Below are positions 13,301 through 23,437 of a DNA stretch of 64,000 nt, piece after piece. The notes beneath the pieces were generated by a model. It saw only the letters and a list, made by a program, of their open reading frames with translations. It was not told the DNA's origin and did not search any database. The stretch spans positions 750,162-814,161 of the forward strand of contig JAEVLN010000002.1 of the NCBI GenBank assembly GCA_018350325.1, written 5' to 3'. The position numbers and the translations under genes are program-made. The DNA comes from Globodera rostochiensis (taxonomy: Eukaryota > Nematoda > Chromadorea > Rhabditida > Heteroderidae). The first letter of the stretch is position 1. Every line of letters begins with the position of its first letter.

Positions 13301-14560
13301 TGGGCAAGCCTTTCTGGTAGCGTTTGAAACTTTTTAAAATAAAATTTCATTTTTTTATTATTTCATTTTTTCTTACAATTTATCTATCTATCGAAATTAA
13401 ATTAATTTCCTCCACTTAATTTTTCACTTCAACAACTGTTCTATGGGGTGCATTCCTGGGGGGTTACACCAGCAGTAAGGTTCTCTCTCTCTCATTACTC
13501 TTGTATCTCCACCTTTGTCTCTCCTTTTGCTCACTATTTCTCTTTCTCCTTGATCTGCCCATATCTCGATCAGTACTGATCAGAATTGAACGAATTTTTT
13601 TTGTTGAGTTCAGTTTTTTATGCTGAATTTAATTATATATAAATTATTTCAAAAAATTTAAAATTTCAAAATTTAATTTTTTAAAATTTTTGTCCAAAAT
13701 TGATTCTACCGTAACTTGATCAGTTTTGATCAGAAACGAAAAAACTTTTTTTTGTTAGACTCAGCTCATCAAGCTGAGTCTAAATAACTTTTCAATTACC
13801 CCCTAAGGCCAAATTCGAACTTTTCCATTTTTGACCCCAGCCAAATATATGCATAAATTGGTTAGACCCCCCATTTCGACCCCCAACCCGAACCAAACCG
13901 GGCAAGTGATATGTCATTTTGAAGCTCAGACATTGGGGCACCTCCTCCCACAAAATCAGCCCAAAGCTCAACCCAAAAAATTTCACCATGGAACTTGGCG
14001 CAAAAAAAAATAAATTTTTCCATTTTCAACAACCAATTTCGACCCCAAGTCGAACTTTTACAGACCCGACCAAATGACATTTTTTGTAGCTCATTATGTC
14101 CCCAACTTATAATTAACCAACCCCGAACCGAACCGAGCAAACCCCATCGTTTTTGTGAATTTCTCCCAAAACAGTCAAAAAAAAGTGCCATTTTTCGACA
14201 TTTTGTCTCCAGCATAAGTCCATCACAGGTTCGACTTACCCCCACATATGTTATACCATTCGAACGCAAATTTTGTCTAGTTGTGCTCTTTCTCCAAGCC
14301 CAATCCTCCCAGACCCTGCTTTAAACCACTTTTGCCCCTCTAACTGCAACATGGTACCCAAAAAGGGGCTCTTTTTTTTGGGCGGTTAGACCGTTCGACC
14401 CTTCCCGGACAAAAATTGTGGCAAAAAAAACCGTAACTTTGTAAAAACCCTGTTACTTTATTTTGGTGCAAATTTTCAGACAAATCGAACCACGCAAAAA
14501 AAAGATCAATGATTTCCCCCCGGCACTTGAAAGCGACTTTTCTTATAATTAGAATATAAA

Positions 14561-16260
14561 CCCTAACAATTAAAAACATGCTTTTTCACTAAAGCATAAA
14601 AAAGCAATTTTTACAATAATAAGCAACCTTTTTAAACAAAGAAAAATTACAGTTTTTATTATTAAAATTTTTTAATCAGATTCAAGTCATTTTATAATAA
14701 AAATACTGAATATTGTATTATAAATCACAAAAAAAAATTGTGTTTATTTTGCAACTGAATTACTTTTTTAGTGATAAAGTCATTTCAAACTATAGGAAAA
14801 ATCCATTTATAAAAGAAATACATTATATTTATTGAATCTAAGTTGATTAATTTATTGTTGTTTTATAATACCTACATCAAATTGGTGTCTAAAGCCACTG
14901 TTTATTTCGAAATTTAAATTAATATAAAAAATATTCAAATAAATAAAAATCTACCAAATTTTAAAATATAAAAAAAATAAATGAGATTTGAATTGAAAGA
15001 CTACAAATACAAACCAACGTTTTGGGAAGACGAACAAATTTTGATAAATTCTGATGGGTTGTTTCCCCAGTTCAAAAAAATAATAACTTATAATCCCAAT
15101 TTGTTTAACAGAAAAAATGTTTTATTAAAATATAAGTGTTTACAAATCGACTATTTTAAAAATGAAAATTTACATAAAATTCCTAACCATCTAACGCATA
15201 TCCAACCTTCAATAATAAATAACCCCGCCCTTTTGATTTAATTAAAGAAGTATGTTTTGTAGACGGCGAGTTAAACTTAATGGTGTTTAATCTGAACCTT
15301 ATATATTACGTACATTTTTATTTGATTTTTTTTAGCTCAAAATGGGCCCTAAGAAAATGGTCCAGCCAACGGGTTGGACCAAGCAACAATGGCGTACGAC
15401 TGCCAACGTCGGCCGGTCCAAAACGGACAAGGCCATTTTTAAATATGTTCTTAAACGTTTTATGAGCTTGTTGAACAAAAATTAATAGCAATACAAGAAA
15501 AGCAAACTGAACCAATTGCAAAAAAAAGAAAAATAATATATTACAGATGAACATAAATAATTAACACAAGTAATTAAGGTAGTAATGAATTACCATATGT
15601 GTTGCTAAATAAAATCCACTCATTGTTTGTTAAAATATTAAATGGGCAAAATAAAAGGAAAACAAAACCTAAGTTTGGTGAAATGAATTAATCAATAATA
15701 CATTCTTATCATTTTTAGAATTTTTAAATCATCTTAAATAAATACTATATAAAGCCTTCTTTTTAAAACATTTCAAATGTAAATTATCAATTTAAAAATC
15801 AATAATTGTGGTTATATTCGACAAAGCACCGAAAAAATAATTTTAATGGTTGTGGTTATTTCATCAAGTTAAATAAAATAAAACCCTTGAATGAAAATTT
15901 TAAATAAAAATATCTTATTTATTGAGTAAAAAAAATAAAAAAATTCTTTATTAAACGCATGAACGCCGGTTCGTCAAAAATAAAACAATAAATTACATTA
16001 CTATAAAATTAAATTAAAAAAAGATTCTACATCTGCAGAATTATTACGAAAATTACATAAAATTTTACAAAAAAATCCATATATTAAAAAATTATAAATA
16101 AATTTATATTTAAAAAAAATTTAGAATGAATTTGTAGCATTAATCAGTCTGGAACAAATGAATCAACAAATAATTTTCCATTTTCGATATTCAAAATAAA
16201 TTTGCTTAAAAAATCTTCGATTTGCAGAGCAGCAATCGTATAATAGCAAACAATTCTAAA
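14561..16260. other. AT-rich region, little recognisable content
   Basis: Very AT-rich sequence after the macrosatellite. An 86-codon frame at 14981-15241 has A/T-driven composition and no pattern I recognise. The only GC-rich island is the small frame at 15342-15485, listed separately. No RNA gene or transposon ends were seen. Confidence 0.5.
15342..15485 (+). CDS. Possible 47-aa basic protein or terminal exon, unrecognised
   Basis: A GC-richer frame inside AT-rich DNA. It starts MGPKKMVQPTGWTKQQ, ends with KRFMSLLNKN and a TAA stop, and is strongly basic (many K/R) with two Trp. Immediately upstream, at 15321-15334, is a pyrimidine-rich tract ending in ttttag. That would serve as an acceptor for trans-splicing, or for cis-splicing if this is the last exon of a longer gene; no upstream exon could be found. 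No family is recognised. The codon composition contrasts sharply with the surroundings, which is the main reason to list it. It could be a remnant of a mobile element. Confidence 0.3.
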   Translation: MGPKKMVQPTGWTKQQWRTTANVGRSKTDKAIFKYVLKRFMSLLNKN

Positions 16261-16282
16261 ACACTAAATGGTATCAATTAGA

Positions 16283-16485
16283 GTCCGGACCAAAACCAAA
16301 AACCAAAAATTTTTTGGGGTTTTTTGTACAAAAAAAAACCAAAATTTTGGTTTTGGTTTTGGTCAAATTGGGCAAAACCCAAAAGAAACCAAAACCAAAA
16401 GAAACCCAAAAAATTTTGTACAAAATTTTGTTTGGGTCATGCCCTTTTTTGTACAAAAGTTTTGGGTGTTGCCCAGTGGAATTTA
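16283..16485. repeat. Self-complementary ccaaaacc/ggttttgg repeat, copy 1
   Basis: Runs of accaaaaccaaa and ttggttttggtc face each other, so the segment can fold on itself. About 100 bp, including a gtacaaaattttg box, are nearly identical to copy 2 at 17110-17290. This looks like a dispersed inverted-repeat element. No clear target duplication was found. Confidence 0.6.
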
Positions 16486-16552
16486 CACCCCTAAAGATGG
16501 CATCATCAAGTGATTTTTCAATCATTTTTACAAAATCTTCCTAAGTAATTGG

Positions 16553-16608
16553 TGGCTTAGTGGTTTGTCTTTTCGGTAACTCGTATTTTATGTATTGGGT
16601 TCGAACCC
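16553..16608 (+). other. tRNA-like A and B boxes (SINE or pseudo-tRNA)
   Basis: tggcttagtggt at 16553-16564 resembles a polymerase III A box and ggttcgaaccc at 16598-16608 a B box, at tRNA-like spacing. The acceptor stem, D stem and T stem do not pair properly, so this is not a working tRNA. It could be the head of a tRNA-derived SINE or chance. Confidence 0.25.
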
Positions 16609-16719
16609 GCCGTAGTGCGAGCACTTATTATTTATTTTTCTTCTTCTCACATACGCTTCCCCCCATTAATAAATTTTGAATTTTTTTTTTTAAAAGCAAA
16701 AAAAGTACCGTAATTTTAA

Positions 16720-16900
16720 AATTTTGGTTGCAAATCCCTTAACAAATTCAGTCAAAAATTCAAAATTTTCTCGGCGGCGCCTATCACCGCCGACCGCCAC
16801 CTACTAATAAAGCAGAATTCGCAAAAAGAAATTGGATTTCTGAGAATTCAAAAATCGGCAAAATTATCGAAATTTTACACAATTTTTCTTAGCAATAAAA
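16720..16900. repeat. Dispersed ggcggcgcctatc element, copy 1
   Basis: Shares a core (aacaaattcagtcaaaaatt, then a cggcggcgcctatc...ccgccgac hairpin, then aaagcagaattcgcaaaaa) with segments near 47712-47860 and 53355-53520. The second lies inside a hAT-like element and the third inside a 700-bp element with terminal inverted repeats, so this copy is probably a remnant of the same DNA transposon family. Confidence 0.6.
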
Positions 16901-17109
16901 AAGTTTTGGCATTAAATTCATATATTTACACACCTAAAAAAATTCCTGATTTTTTTTTCAGATTTTTCAGCCGGTATTCCTGATTTTTGGGTTGACAGGT
17001 GGCTACCCTGATTTAATATATTCATGGATTTATGATAACTGGTCAGAAAAATGCTTTGAATAAAACTTTTATTAAAAATTTTAAGAAAATCGGAAATTTG
17101 GGCATTTTA

Positions 17110-17290
17110 TTATGGTTTCTAAAATTTTTTGGTTTTGTACAAAATTTTGGGTTTTGTCAACCCAAAAAATACCAAAACCAAAAGAAACCCAAAAATTTGG
17201 TTTTGGTTTTGGTCAAATTGAGCAAAACCCAAAAGAAACCAAAACCAAAAGAAACCCAAAAAATTTTGTACAAAATTTTGTTTGGGCTGA
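17110..17290. repeat. Self-complementary ccaaaacc/ggttttgg repeat, copy 2
   Basis: Second copy of the element at 16283-16485, same orientation, about 830 bp away. The ~100-bp core ending gtacaaaattttgtttggg is almost unchanged. Confidence 0.6.
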
Positions 17291-17377
17291 GTTGCCGGTC
17301 TCTAGTATCAATATATATTTATCACATCATTTTTTTCCTTGGCATTTGATTTTATTTTTATATTATATATAAAAAAC

Positions 17378-17828
17378 TTGCGGCGCACCTCGCGGTAAAT
17401 CGCCTACGGCTGCAGCTGTGCCCGACTTGTTTGTGCAGCTCAAACAGAACGTCTAACCAGTCTTCCACCGGCACAATCACACGGACGGTGCCACGATGGA
17501 CAAGTAACTGCAAACAAATGATTTAATTTAACTATTCTTAAATACGAAGAATTTGTTTTGAATGCTTTTAAAATTTAAACCTCACGACCCGTCCGCTCGT
17601 TCATTCGAATTTCGGCACCTTTACGAATGTTTTGGTCATCGTAATTCAAACTTTCCTGACAAATTGCATTGTCCTCAATCTCTGCATGATAAATTCGTGC
17701 TTTTGCCTGCACAAACGTCGCTTTTGCTTTTTGCCTTTTGCCCTTATAATATCCGGCAACAAATTTCTCGAAATTTTCTCGCCATTTTTGCGCCTTTAAT
17801 ACATAAAACGACCGTATAAATGCATCAA
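17378..17828 (-). pseudogene. Integrase zinc-binding-like gene fragment (Polinton or retroelement type)
   Basis: Two exon-like pieces can be joined in phase. The first is 17828-17581, after an attag acceptor; it has 82 open codons containing KWRENFEKFVAGYYKGKR and ends GAG before a gt at 17580. The second is 17507-17378, after a tttgcag acceptor, and reads HRGTVRVIVPVEDWLDVLF followed by an H-x3-H pair. The order basic helix, RVIVP strand, then HKQVGH resembles the N-terminal zinc-binding (HHCC) region of integrases in Polinton/Maverick-type and domesticated integrase genes. No catalytic DDE core follows; the frame stops shortly after. The flanks are AT-rich. A remnant is therefore most likely. 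The family assignment rests on pattern only. Confidence 0.45.
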
Positions 17829-18656
17829 CTAATTATTAAAAATTGTCCAGATAGATGAAACGGTATAATTTTTTGCGATTTTGCACTCGAATTTTTAAAA
17901 TATTTGTAACTTAAACAAGAGTACCAACAAATTCAAGCAGTACACCGGTTTTACAATCAATGACAATAATCAATACTCTGATCTTATGATCGATACACTT
18001 GGAAGCACTGATCCACTGACCACTAAATGGATTATATCGCTTGGCTGGGGTAACAACAAATTCGAGCAGTACACTAATTTGTATAGCATTTACATGTTCA
18101 TTCATCCCTTTAAAAGATGCGACTTTTGCATTTACATCTTCATTTTATCCTACCAAAAGATTAGTGCGTTTGATTGGGGCAAAACGCCCTTTTCCCACAC
18201 AAATGCCTTCCAATCTCTCCAAAAAGGGTCATCGTCGGGTACTACTCACTCACACCCTTTTTCCCCATTCTTTCCGGCTCAATTCCGTCAAAGATTAACC
18301 CTAATTTTTTGATTTTTGATCGTTTCGACTGATTACGGCCAATTTGTACACCAATTTTTGGTTTCTCAAAATTTGTTATTTTTGTTTAATAAAATTTGGG
18401 GCGTTTTTGCCATTTGTTTTTCAAAAAGTTTCGCTCGCACTCATTTTGTTTCAATGTTCACCAAATTCTCGACAACAAAATGCCACGACCACCACCAGGT
18501 CAAAACTTTGGGAATGAAGAAATGGACTTTCGTTGTTCGTCCACAGAACTTATCTCTTGAGTGAGTGCCTATTGTTTTCGTGCCAATATACAAAAGCGAT
18601 TTGACTCCTTCAGTTGGACACCCTCTCAACATTAACCCTCTCTCGGTGCTAAACAC
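17829..18656. other. No supported gene
   Basis: Two related ~30-bp segments (aacaaattc-agcagtacac, near 17927 and 18054) suggest a degenerate repeat. A 26-codon frame at 18480 (MPRPPPGQNFGNEE) is too short to support. Nothing else was recognised. Confidence 0.4.
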
Positions 18657-18724
18657 TAGGGATGCTCGAGAGTCTTGGTCTCGGATTTCGTTTCTCGGTA
18701 AGTTTCAATTCCCGAGCATCCCTA
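18657..18724. mobile_element. 68-bp hAT-like MITE
   Basis: Starts tagggatgctcg and ends with the exact reverse complement cgagcatcccta. It is flanked by ctaaacac (18649-18656) and ataaacac (18725-18732), an 8-bp target duplication with one mismatch. TAGGG ends plus an 8-bp duplication are typical of hAT-superfamily elements. It is far too small to encode anything. Confidence 0.7.
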
Positions 18725-18732
18725 ATAAACAC

Positions 18733-20871
18733 TAAGTAATTTTTGTGCCAAAATTGACAATCTCACCCATACAGTAAGTAATAAATACCCTTCTTCCATT
18801 AATCTCCCAAATTTCAAAATTTTTAGCGAATTTTTCAGTAATTTCCATTAAACCCCCAAATTTCAAAATTATTTAGCGAATTTTCAGTAATTAATGCATT
18901 TCTTCCATAAATACAAAATTTATTAATGAATGCCTTCTTTCATTAAACCCAAAATTCAAAATATATAAGCGAATTTAATGTGATGTTTAGTCCTAAAATT
19001 GATTGGCTATTCCATACAAATAATGCCTTCCTAATTAGGCACAACCCAAACACAAAAAACTTTTAGCAACTTTTTCTATACCACAAAATCCTTGGGAACA
19101 ACGCGATATTTATTTTATTTTTCTTTAGAGGAGCTCCAAAGTCCATTAAATCTCTTAAGGGCAAAATGTGTGTGTGTAGTACAACGACAGCAAACAATAG
19201 GCCCCCTCCCCCGGGGGGATAATCACACTTCGGGAGGCGCGAATCCGCCTACCACTTCAGCAAATGCTTGCCTCGTGGAACAAGCTGATGGGCAAATACA
19301 GCAAAGACACCCCTCGGCCCTCGGGGGGGGGGGGGGGGGGGGCACCCGGACTACTTGCTAGCTAATTGGACTGTTCAAAAAGTTAAAAAAATTGCCTCTG
19401 AAGGAGGCGGATTATCGGCGCCCCCTGGGGGGCAGCAATCGCCCCTTCATCCTATCAGTCAACGGGGATGCGCGAGCAGCAGCAGCAGCAGCATTTAAGG
19501 TGGGAGACGGTTGATGTGATTTGCGGCGATTAATGCTTTTCCCCCTAAGCGATCCGCCCCAGGGAGGACAAATTGCCTTATTTTTAAGGCAAATGCCATA
19601 ATTTTGGAAATTTGGAGCCGCTCGAAGGTGAGTTGGCCTCCCTAATCCGCCCTCTCACTTCTCGCGCGCGCGTGCGTCTCATTTAATTTTCACATTTTCT
19701 TTTTATGCCCGCCTCTTTTTCCGCGTCTTTTACCGTAACCGTAAGAAAAATGATTCGCCACAAAAGCTTTTTTGCCCGCCCATCTGCTTAAATCCTTTTT
19801 TTTGCATTTAAATTCTTTTTGATCAGGAGATCGCAACCTCCGGGTGAGAAACTGAGAAACATAAATGATATTAAACGCCATCCGAAACTTTTTGTGCACA
19901 ATCTCAACCGATTTCTTAAATTCTCAACATTTTCCAACCCACTCGCAAAAAAAAAAAATTTTTTTAAATTTTACTGAGCCTTTGTTGGGGTGCGTGTTGT
20001 TGAGCGCTCCAGCGCCAATATGTCCGGTGATAATGGTAATCCGGCCTGTTGCTTGATTTTTGGAAGGTTTCCTGATTTTTCAAAAATGTGTAAATTTTCA
20101 GTGAAAATGAAACCAATTTTCTTTAAAAAAAATATCGTTATGTGCACTTTTTGGGCACTTTAAGCCCAATTTTTTTGCGTAAGCCCATCTCTCTAAAATG
20201 TTTGTTGAGAAGTTTTAAAATTTCAAATTTATCTTCTTTTAATGTTGGCACCCTTTTTTGGCACTTTTGGGCGTTTGACCCCCGCCCCCCCCCCGCTTCC
20301 CCTCCCTCCCCCGGGGGTACAGTATGCCGTTTTCTTTTTTATCCTTTCCCATTCAGCAGAAAAGAGGAATGATGGCTGCTGCAACGATAATATTTGTCCA
20401 CCCATCCCAAATATTTCCCAAATGGAGCCCCTCCCCCTGCTCTTGCTCTACACACCTGCCCCCCACCCAGCCCCCCCACCCAGCGAGTTCAGGAGGAGGA
20501 AATGGAATCGGTTTAAAATATGGTGAAGGCCCCCCGCCCCCTCCCCCCGACGCCCCTCCCGAGACCGATTTTCTCATGCCCGAGCGACCTTTCAGCATTA
20601 GAGACTCTACTGACTGATCCCCTCCGGGGACAAAAAATGTGCCGAAATTAAAAATGCTCTGGCGGCAAATTTGGGGACACAGATATTTATTTTACAATTG
20701 CGAGCGCCGGCAGCAGAATGGACACTGGACCCCCCCCCCCCTCTCTCTTAAATAATCGTCTCCAATTGCCGCCTCTAAATTATCCGGGGAGAATTATTCT
20801 CCAGAATTTTTAATATTCGTCTACAATTTTATCGGGAATGCAATAGAAAATTTGAATTTTAAGATAATTAA
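18733..20871. other. Region upstream of the goosecoid-like gene
   Basis: No exon can be supported. The sequence holds a G-tract at 19322-19342, a CAG run near 19474-19491, C/T-rich tracts at 20279-20315 and 20525-20555, and a C-tract at 20730-20741. Open frames of 60-97 codons here are low-complexity (Pro- or Gly-runs). As the only long stretch 5' of a developmental homeobox gene it is the natural place for its promoter and enhancers, but no specific site was identified. Confidence 0.4.
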
Positions 20872-22933
20872 ATGAAAATTAATTTTTCTATTGAAAGTTT
20901 GCTCTCAACGCCGAGCTCAGTTGGAGATGGACTTGTACAACAAATGCCGTCCAACTGCAGCACATTTTCCAGTTCAAAAACGACGACGGCTTCCGTGCCC
21001 TACGGTATTCAGAAAATAATATTTTATTATTAACAATGTCTCCATGGGTTTATCAACTCGTTCCCCTCTATATAATGACAAAAGATCACAAAAAATCTTA
21101 CAAAACTCGTGCGTAAACACGAATCCGAGTTCCGTTTTTGTGTTTGTCGAACCCCTAACCCGAATTTGAACAATTGGATTTTATAACTCATTAAATATAT
21201 TTTTCAAAATTTACTTTTCTGTAACAATTCAACTCTCACACACTGATCATTTTTGCACAATGTTTGATCAAAACACTCGTCCTCCCCCCCCCCGGCGAGT
21301 CACAATAAGATGAAGGAATTAATGGGACGACGGACGGGTGGGAGAAGAGGCCCCGAAAGTATGGTGTGGAACAGTAAATAGAGAGGAGATGGAAAGTGGG
21401 GGGGGGCAAAAAATATTTGAGCATTATGAGGCGGTGTGCCGCCTCAGCGGTAGGTTCTTTATGAGCTCAATATTTGGCATTTTTTGCACAAAAAGTGCCG
21501 GAAATGTTGGTCCAGAATGCTTTTAACACAAAAATTCTAAAGAAAAAATTCTTTAGCTCAATGTTTTGTCGTGAGGAACTTTTTTTGGCAATAATAATGC
21601 ATGTTTCTGTGCATACAAAAATTTTCGGAGAAGTAAATTTTTAGCTAAAAAAATGAAGCTATAAATAGCAATTTTGAATATAAAAAAATGTCATTGTTTA
21701 GGCCAAGCAACGGCACTCGCATCTTCGGCACCATTGCTTATGCCCGCCTCCTGCTCGTCCGTTTGTGGTGGCACAGTGTTCAAAGCACCGTCAAAAGCAT
21801 TCAATTTTCATCATCAGGCAAAAGCTGTTCAAAAATTTTCCGGCACCGGGACTCGCAGGAATCTTGACAAGAGACCATGCCTTGCCGTTTTAGGCCTGGT
21901 TGGCATTTTGACCGTTTTAGGGCCTGGCTGGCATTTTGACCGTTTTAGGGCCTGGTTGGCATTTTGACCGTTTTAGGGCCTGGCTGGCATTTTGACCGTT
22001 TTAGGGCCTGGTTGGCATTTTGACCGTTTTAGGGCCTGGTTGGCATTTTGACCGTTTTAGGGCCTGGCTGGCATTTTGACCGATTTAGGGCCTGGTTGGC
22101 ATTTTGACCGTTTTAGGGCCTGGTTGGCATTTTGACCGTTTTAGGGCCTGGCTGGCATTTTGACCGTTTTAGGGCCTGGTTGGCATTTTGACCGATTTAG
22201 GGCCTGGTTGGCATTTTGACCGTTTTAGGGCCTGGTTGGCATTTTGACCGTTTTAGGGCCTGGCTGGCATTTTGACCGTTTTAGGGCCTGGTTGGCATTT
22301 TGACCGTTTTATGGCCTGGTTGGCATTTTGACCGATTTAGGGCCTGGTTGGCATTTTGACCGTTTTAGGGCCTAGTTGGTTTTTGACCGTTTTAGGGCCT
22401 AGTTGGCATTTTGACCCTTTTAGGGCCTAGTTGGCATTTTGACCGTTTTAGGGCCTGGCTGGCATTTTGACCGTTTTAGGGCCTGGTTGGCATTTTGACC
22501 GTCTTAGGGCCTGGTTAGCATTTTGACGTAGCGCCAAATTATTATTTTAATTTTTTTATTCCAATTTTCAGCTTGGAGCGTTGAGCGGTGGCAAGCGGAA
22601 GCGTCGGCATCGCACCATCTTCACGGAGGAGCAGCTGAACATGCTGGAGGAGGCATTCCGCGGCACGCAATACCCGGACGTCAGTGTGCGGGAGGGGATG
22701 GCGGACAAGTGCAATTTGTGTGAAGAACGCGTTGAAGTAAGCGGAATTAATTATTTTTTGATAAAAAAATTTATCGCAAAAAATTTTTGAATTTTGAGGT
22801 TTGGTTCAAGAATCGGCGTGCCAAACTACGAAAAAGGAACCGGGAAGTGCAACAACCGACGAGCACAAATCCAAACAGTGCCCCCGCCGGCTCTCATTGT
22901 GTGATAAAACCAAAAAACAATTCGCTGAGATGA
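20872..22933 (+). CDS. gsc: Goosecoid-type homeobox transcription factor
   Basis: Four exons join in phase: 20872-21004, 21702-21886, 22572-22736, 22799-22933, giving 205 residues. Residues 5-11 (FSIESLL) match the engrailed-homology-1/GEH repressor motif that recruits Groucho-type corepressors and sits at the N terminus of Goosecoid proteins. The homeodomain (about residues 117-176) opens [13 protein letters not shown] and contains YPDV and WFKNRRAK; lysine at homeodomain position 50 is the goosecoid/bicoid-class DNA-specificity residue. The second homeodomain intron lies just before VWFKNRR. It should act in the nucleus as a sequence-specific repressor in patterning or neuron fate; C. elegans ceh-45 is the family member there. 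The ATG at 20872 places eh1 at the expected terminal position. Intron 2 is almost wholly a 28-bp minisatellite. The exon 2 donor (gcc/gttttag) is weak but is the only phase-compatible one I found. Confidence 0.9.
21887..22530. repeat. 28-bp minisatellite filling goosecoid intron 2
   Basis: About 23 copies of ttttagggcctggttggcat plus ttttgacc, with single-base variants. The first copy overlaps the exon 2 splice donor, so every unit carries a donor-like accgttttag and an acceptor-like ttttagg. The remaining ~40 bp to the exon 3 acceptor at 22571 are AT-rich. Confidence 0.9.
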
Positions 22934-23437
22934 AAATTTAGCACAAAGCATTTCCTTTATTCATTTTATTTATTTGGTATGGACTGCAGTAAATTTTGCA
23001 TATTCAATTGGAAGGTTCAATTAGTCCGGGTTTTTCAAAAATTACCCAGATCAAAGCCATCTGGCCCCTGAAAAATCCGAGTCCGCTCCCGTCTGAGGTC
23101 TAAACAAAATGTTTGAGTTGTTAAATTTTTTACAAAATTTCAAGTGGGGCGAGGCTTTTCCTTCAGGCTTCTCCAACTCTGTTCTAGCACCCATTAGCAT
23201 TGCCGGATTTGGATTCTACTCCCCCCCCCCCCGAATACCTCTAGAGAGACCTTTTTAGTGATAATTTATTACAATCATTTCACTCACGGTCTTTCATTTA
23301 TTCTCTCCGGCTTTGGTTTTTACTTGCCTCCTTAACTTTCAAAAATTTCAACCGACTCAATCCTTTAATATTATTAACAACAATATAAATAATACATCCA
23401 AATTCGACAAGAAACAAAAACAAATAAAAAAACATTT
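22934..23437. other. Convergent spacer between goosecoid and ABCE1
   Basis: The two genes meet tail to tail here. AT-rich, with a C-tract at 23221-23232. No further gene was seen; it should hold both 3' untranslated regions. Confidence 0.6.

Larger units (their letters stand above)
4501..14560. repeat. Macrosatellite C, alternating ~1.5 and ~2.0 kb units
   Basis: Six copies of a conserved ~740-bp block begin near 4890, 6950, 8430, 10390, 11865 and 13810, so spacings alternate between about 2.0 kb and 1.48 kb, giving a dimeric unit of about 3.43-3.54 kb. Between blocks lie three shared modules: a cluster of gggcaagcctt repeats (near 5780, 7835, 9315, 9815, 11290, 12750, 13245), a segment starting ttctatggggtgcactact (near 5978, 8056, 9531, 10008, 11487, 12961, 13437), and AT-rich text carrying tgatcagttttgatcag. 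Many 60-150-codon frames on both strands repeat with the unit and show no protein-family pattern. I call none of them a gene. Confidence 0.92.

Noticed and set aside
4802..14324. Many 60-156-codon open frames in the macrosatellite, on both strands
   Set aside because: They recur with the satellite unit, overlap each other in antisense, lack splice logic and match no protein-family pattern.
16553..16608. Functional tRNA gene
   Set aside because: A and B boxes are present but the cloverleaf stems do not pair.
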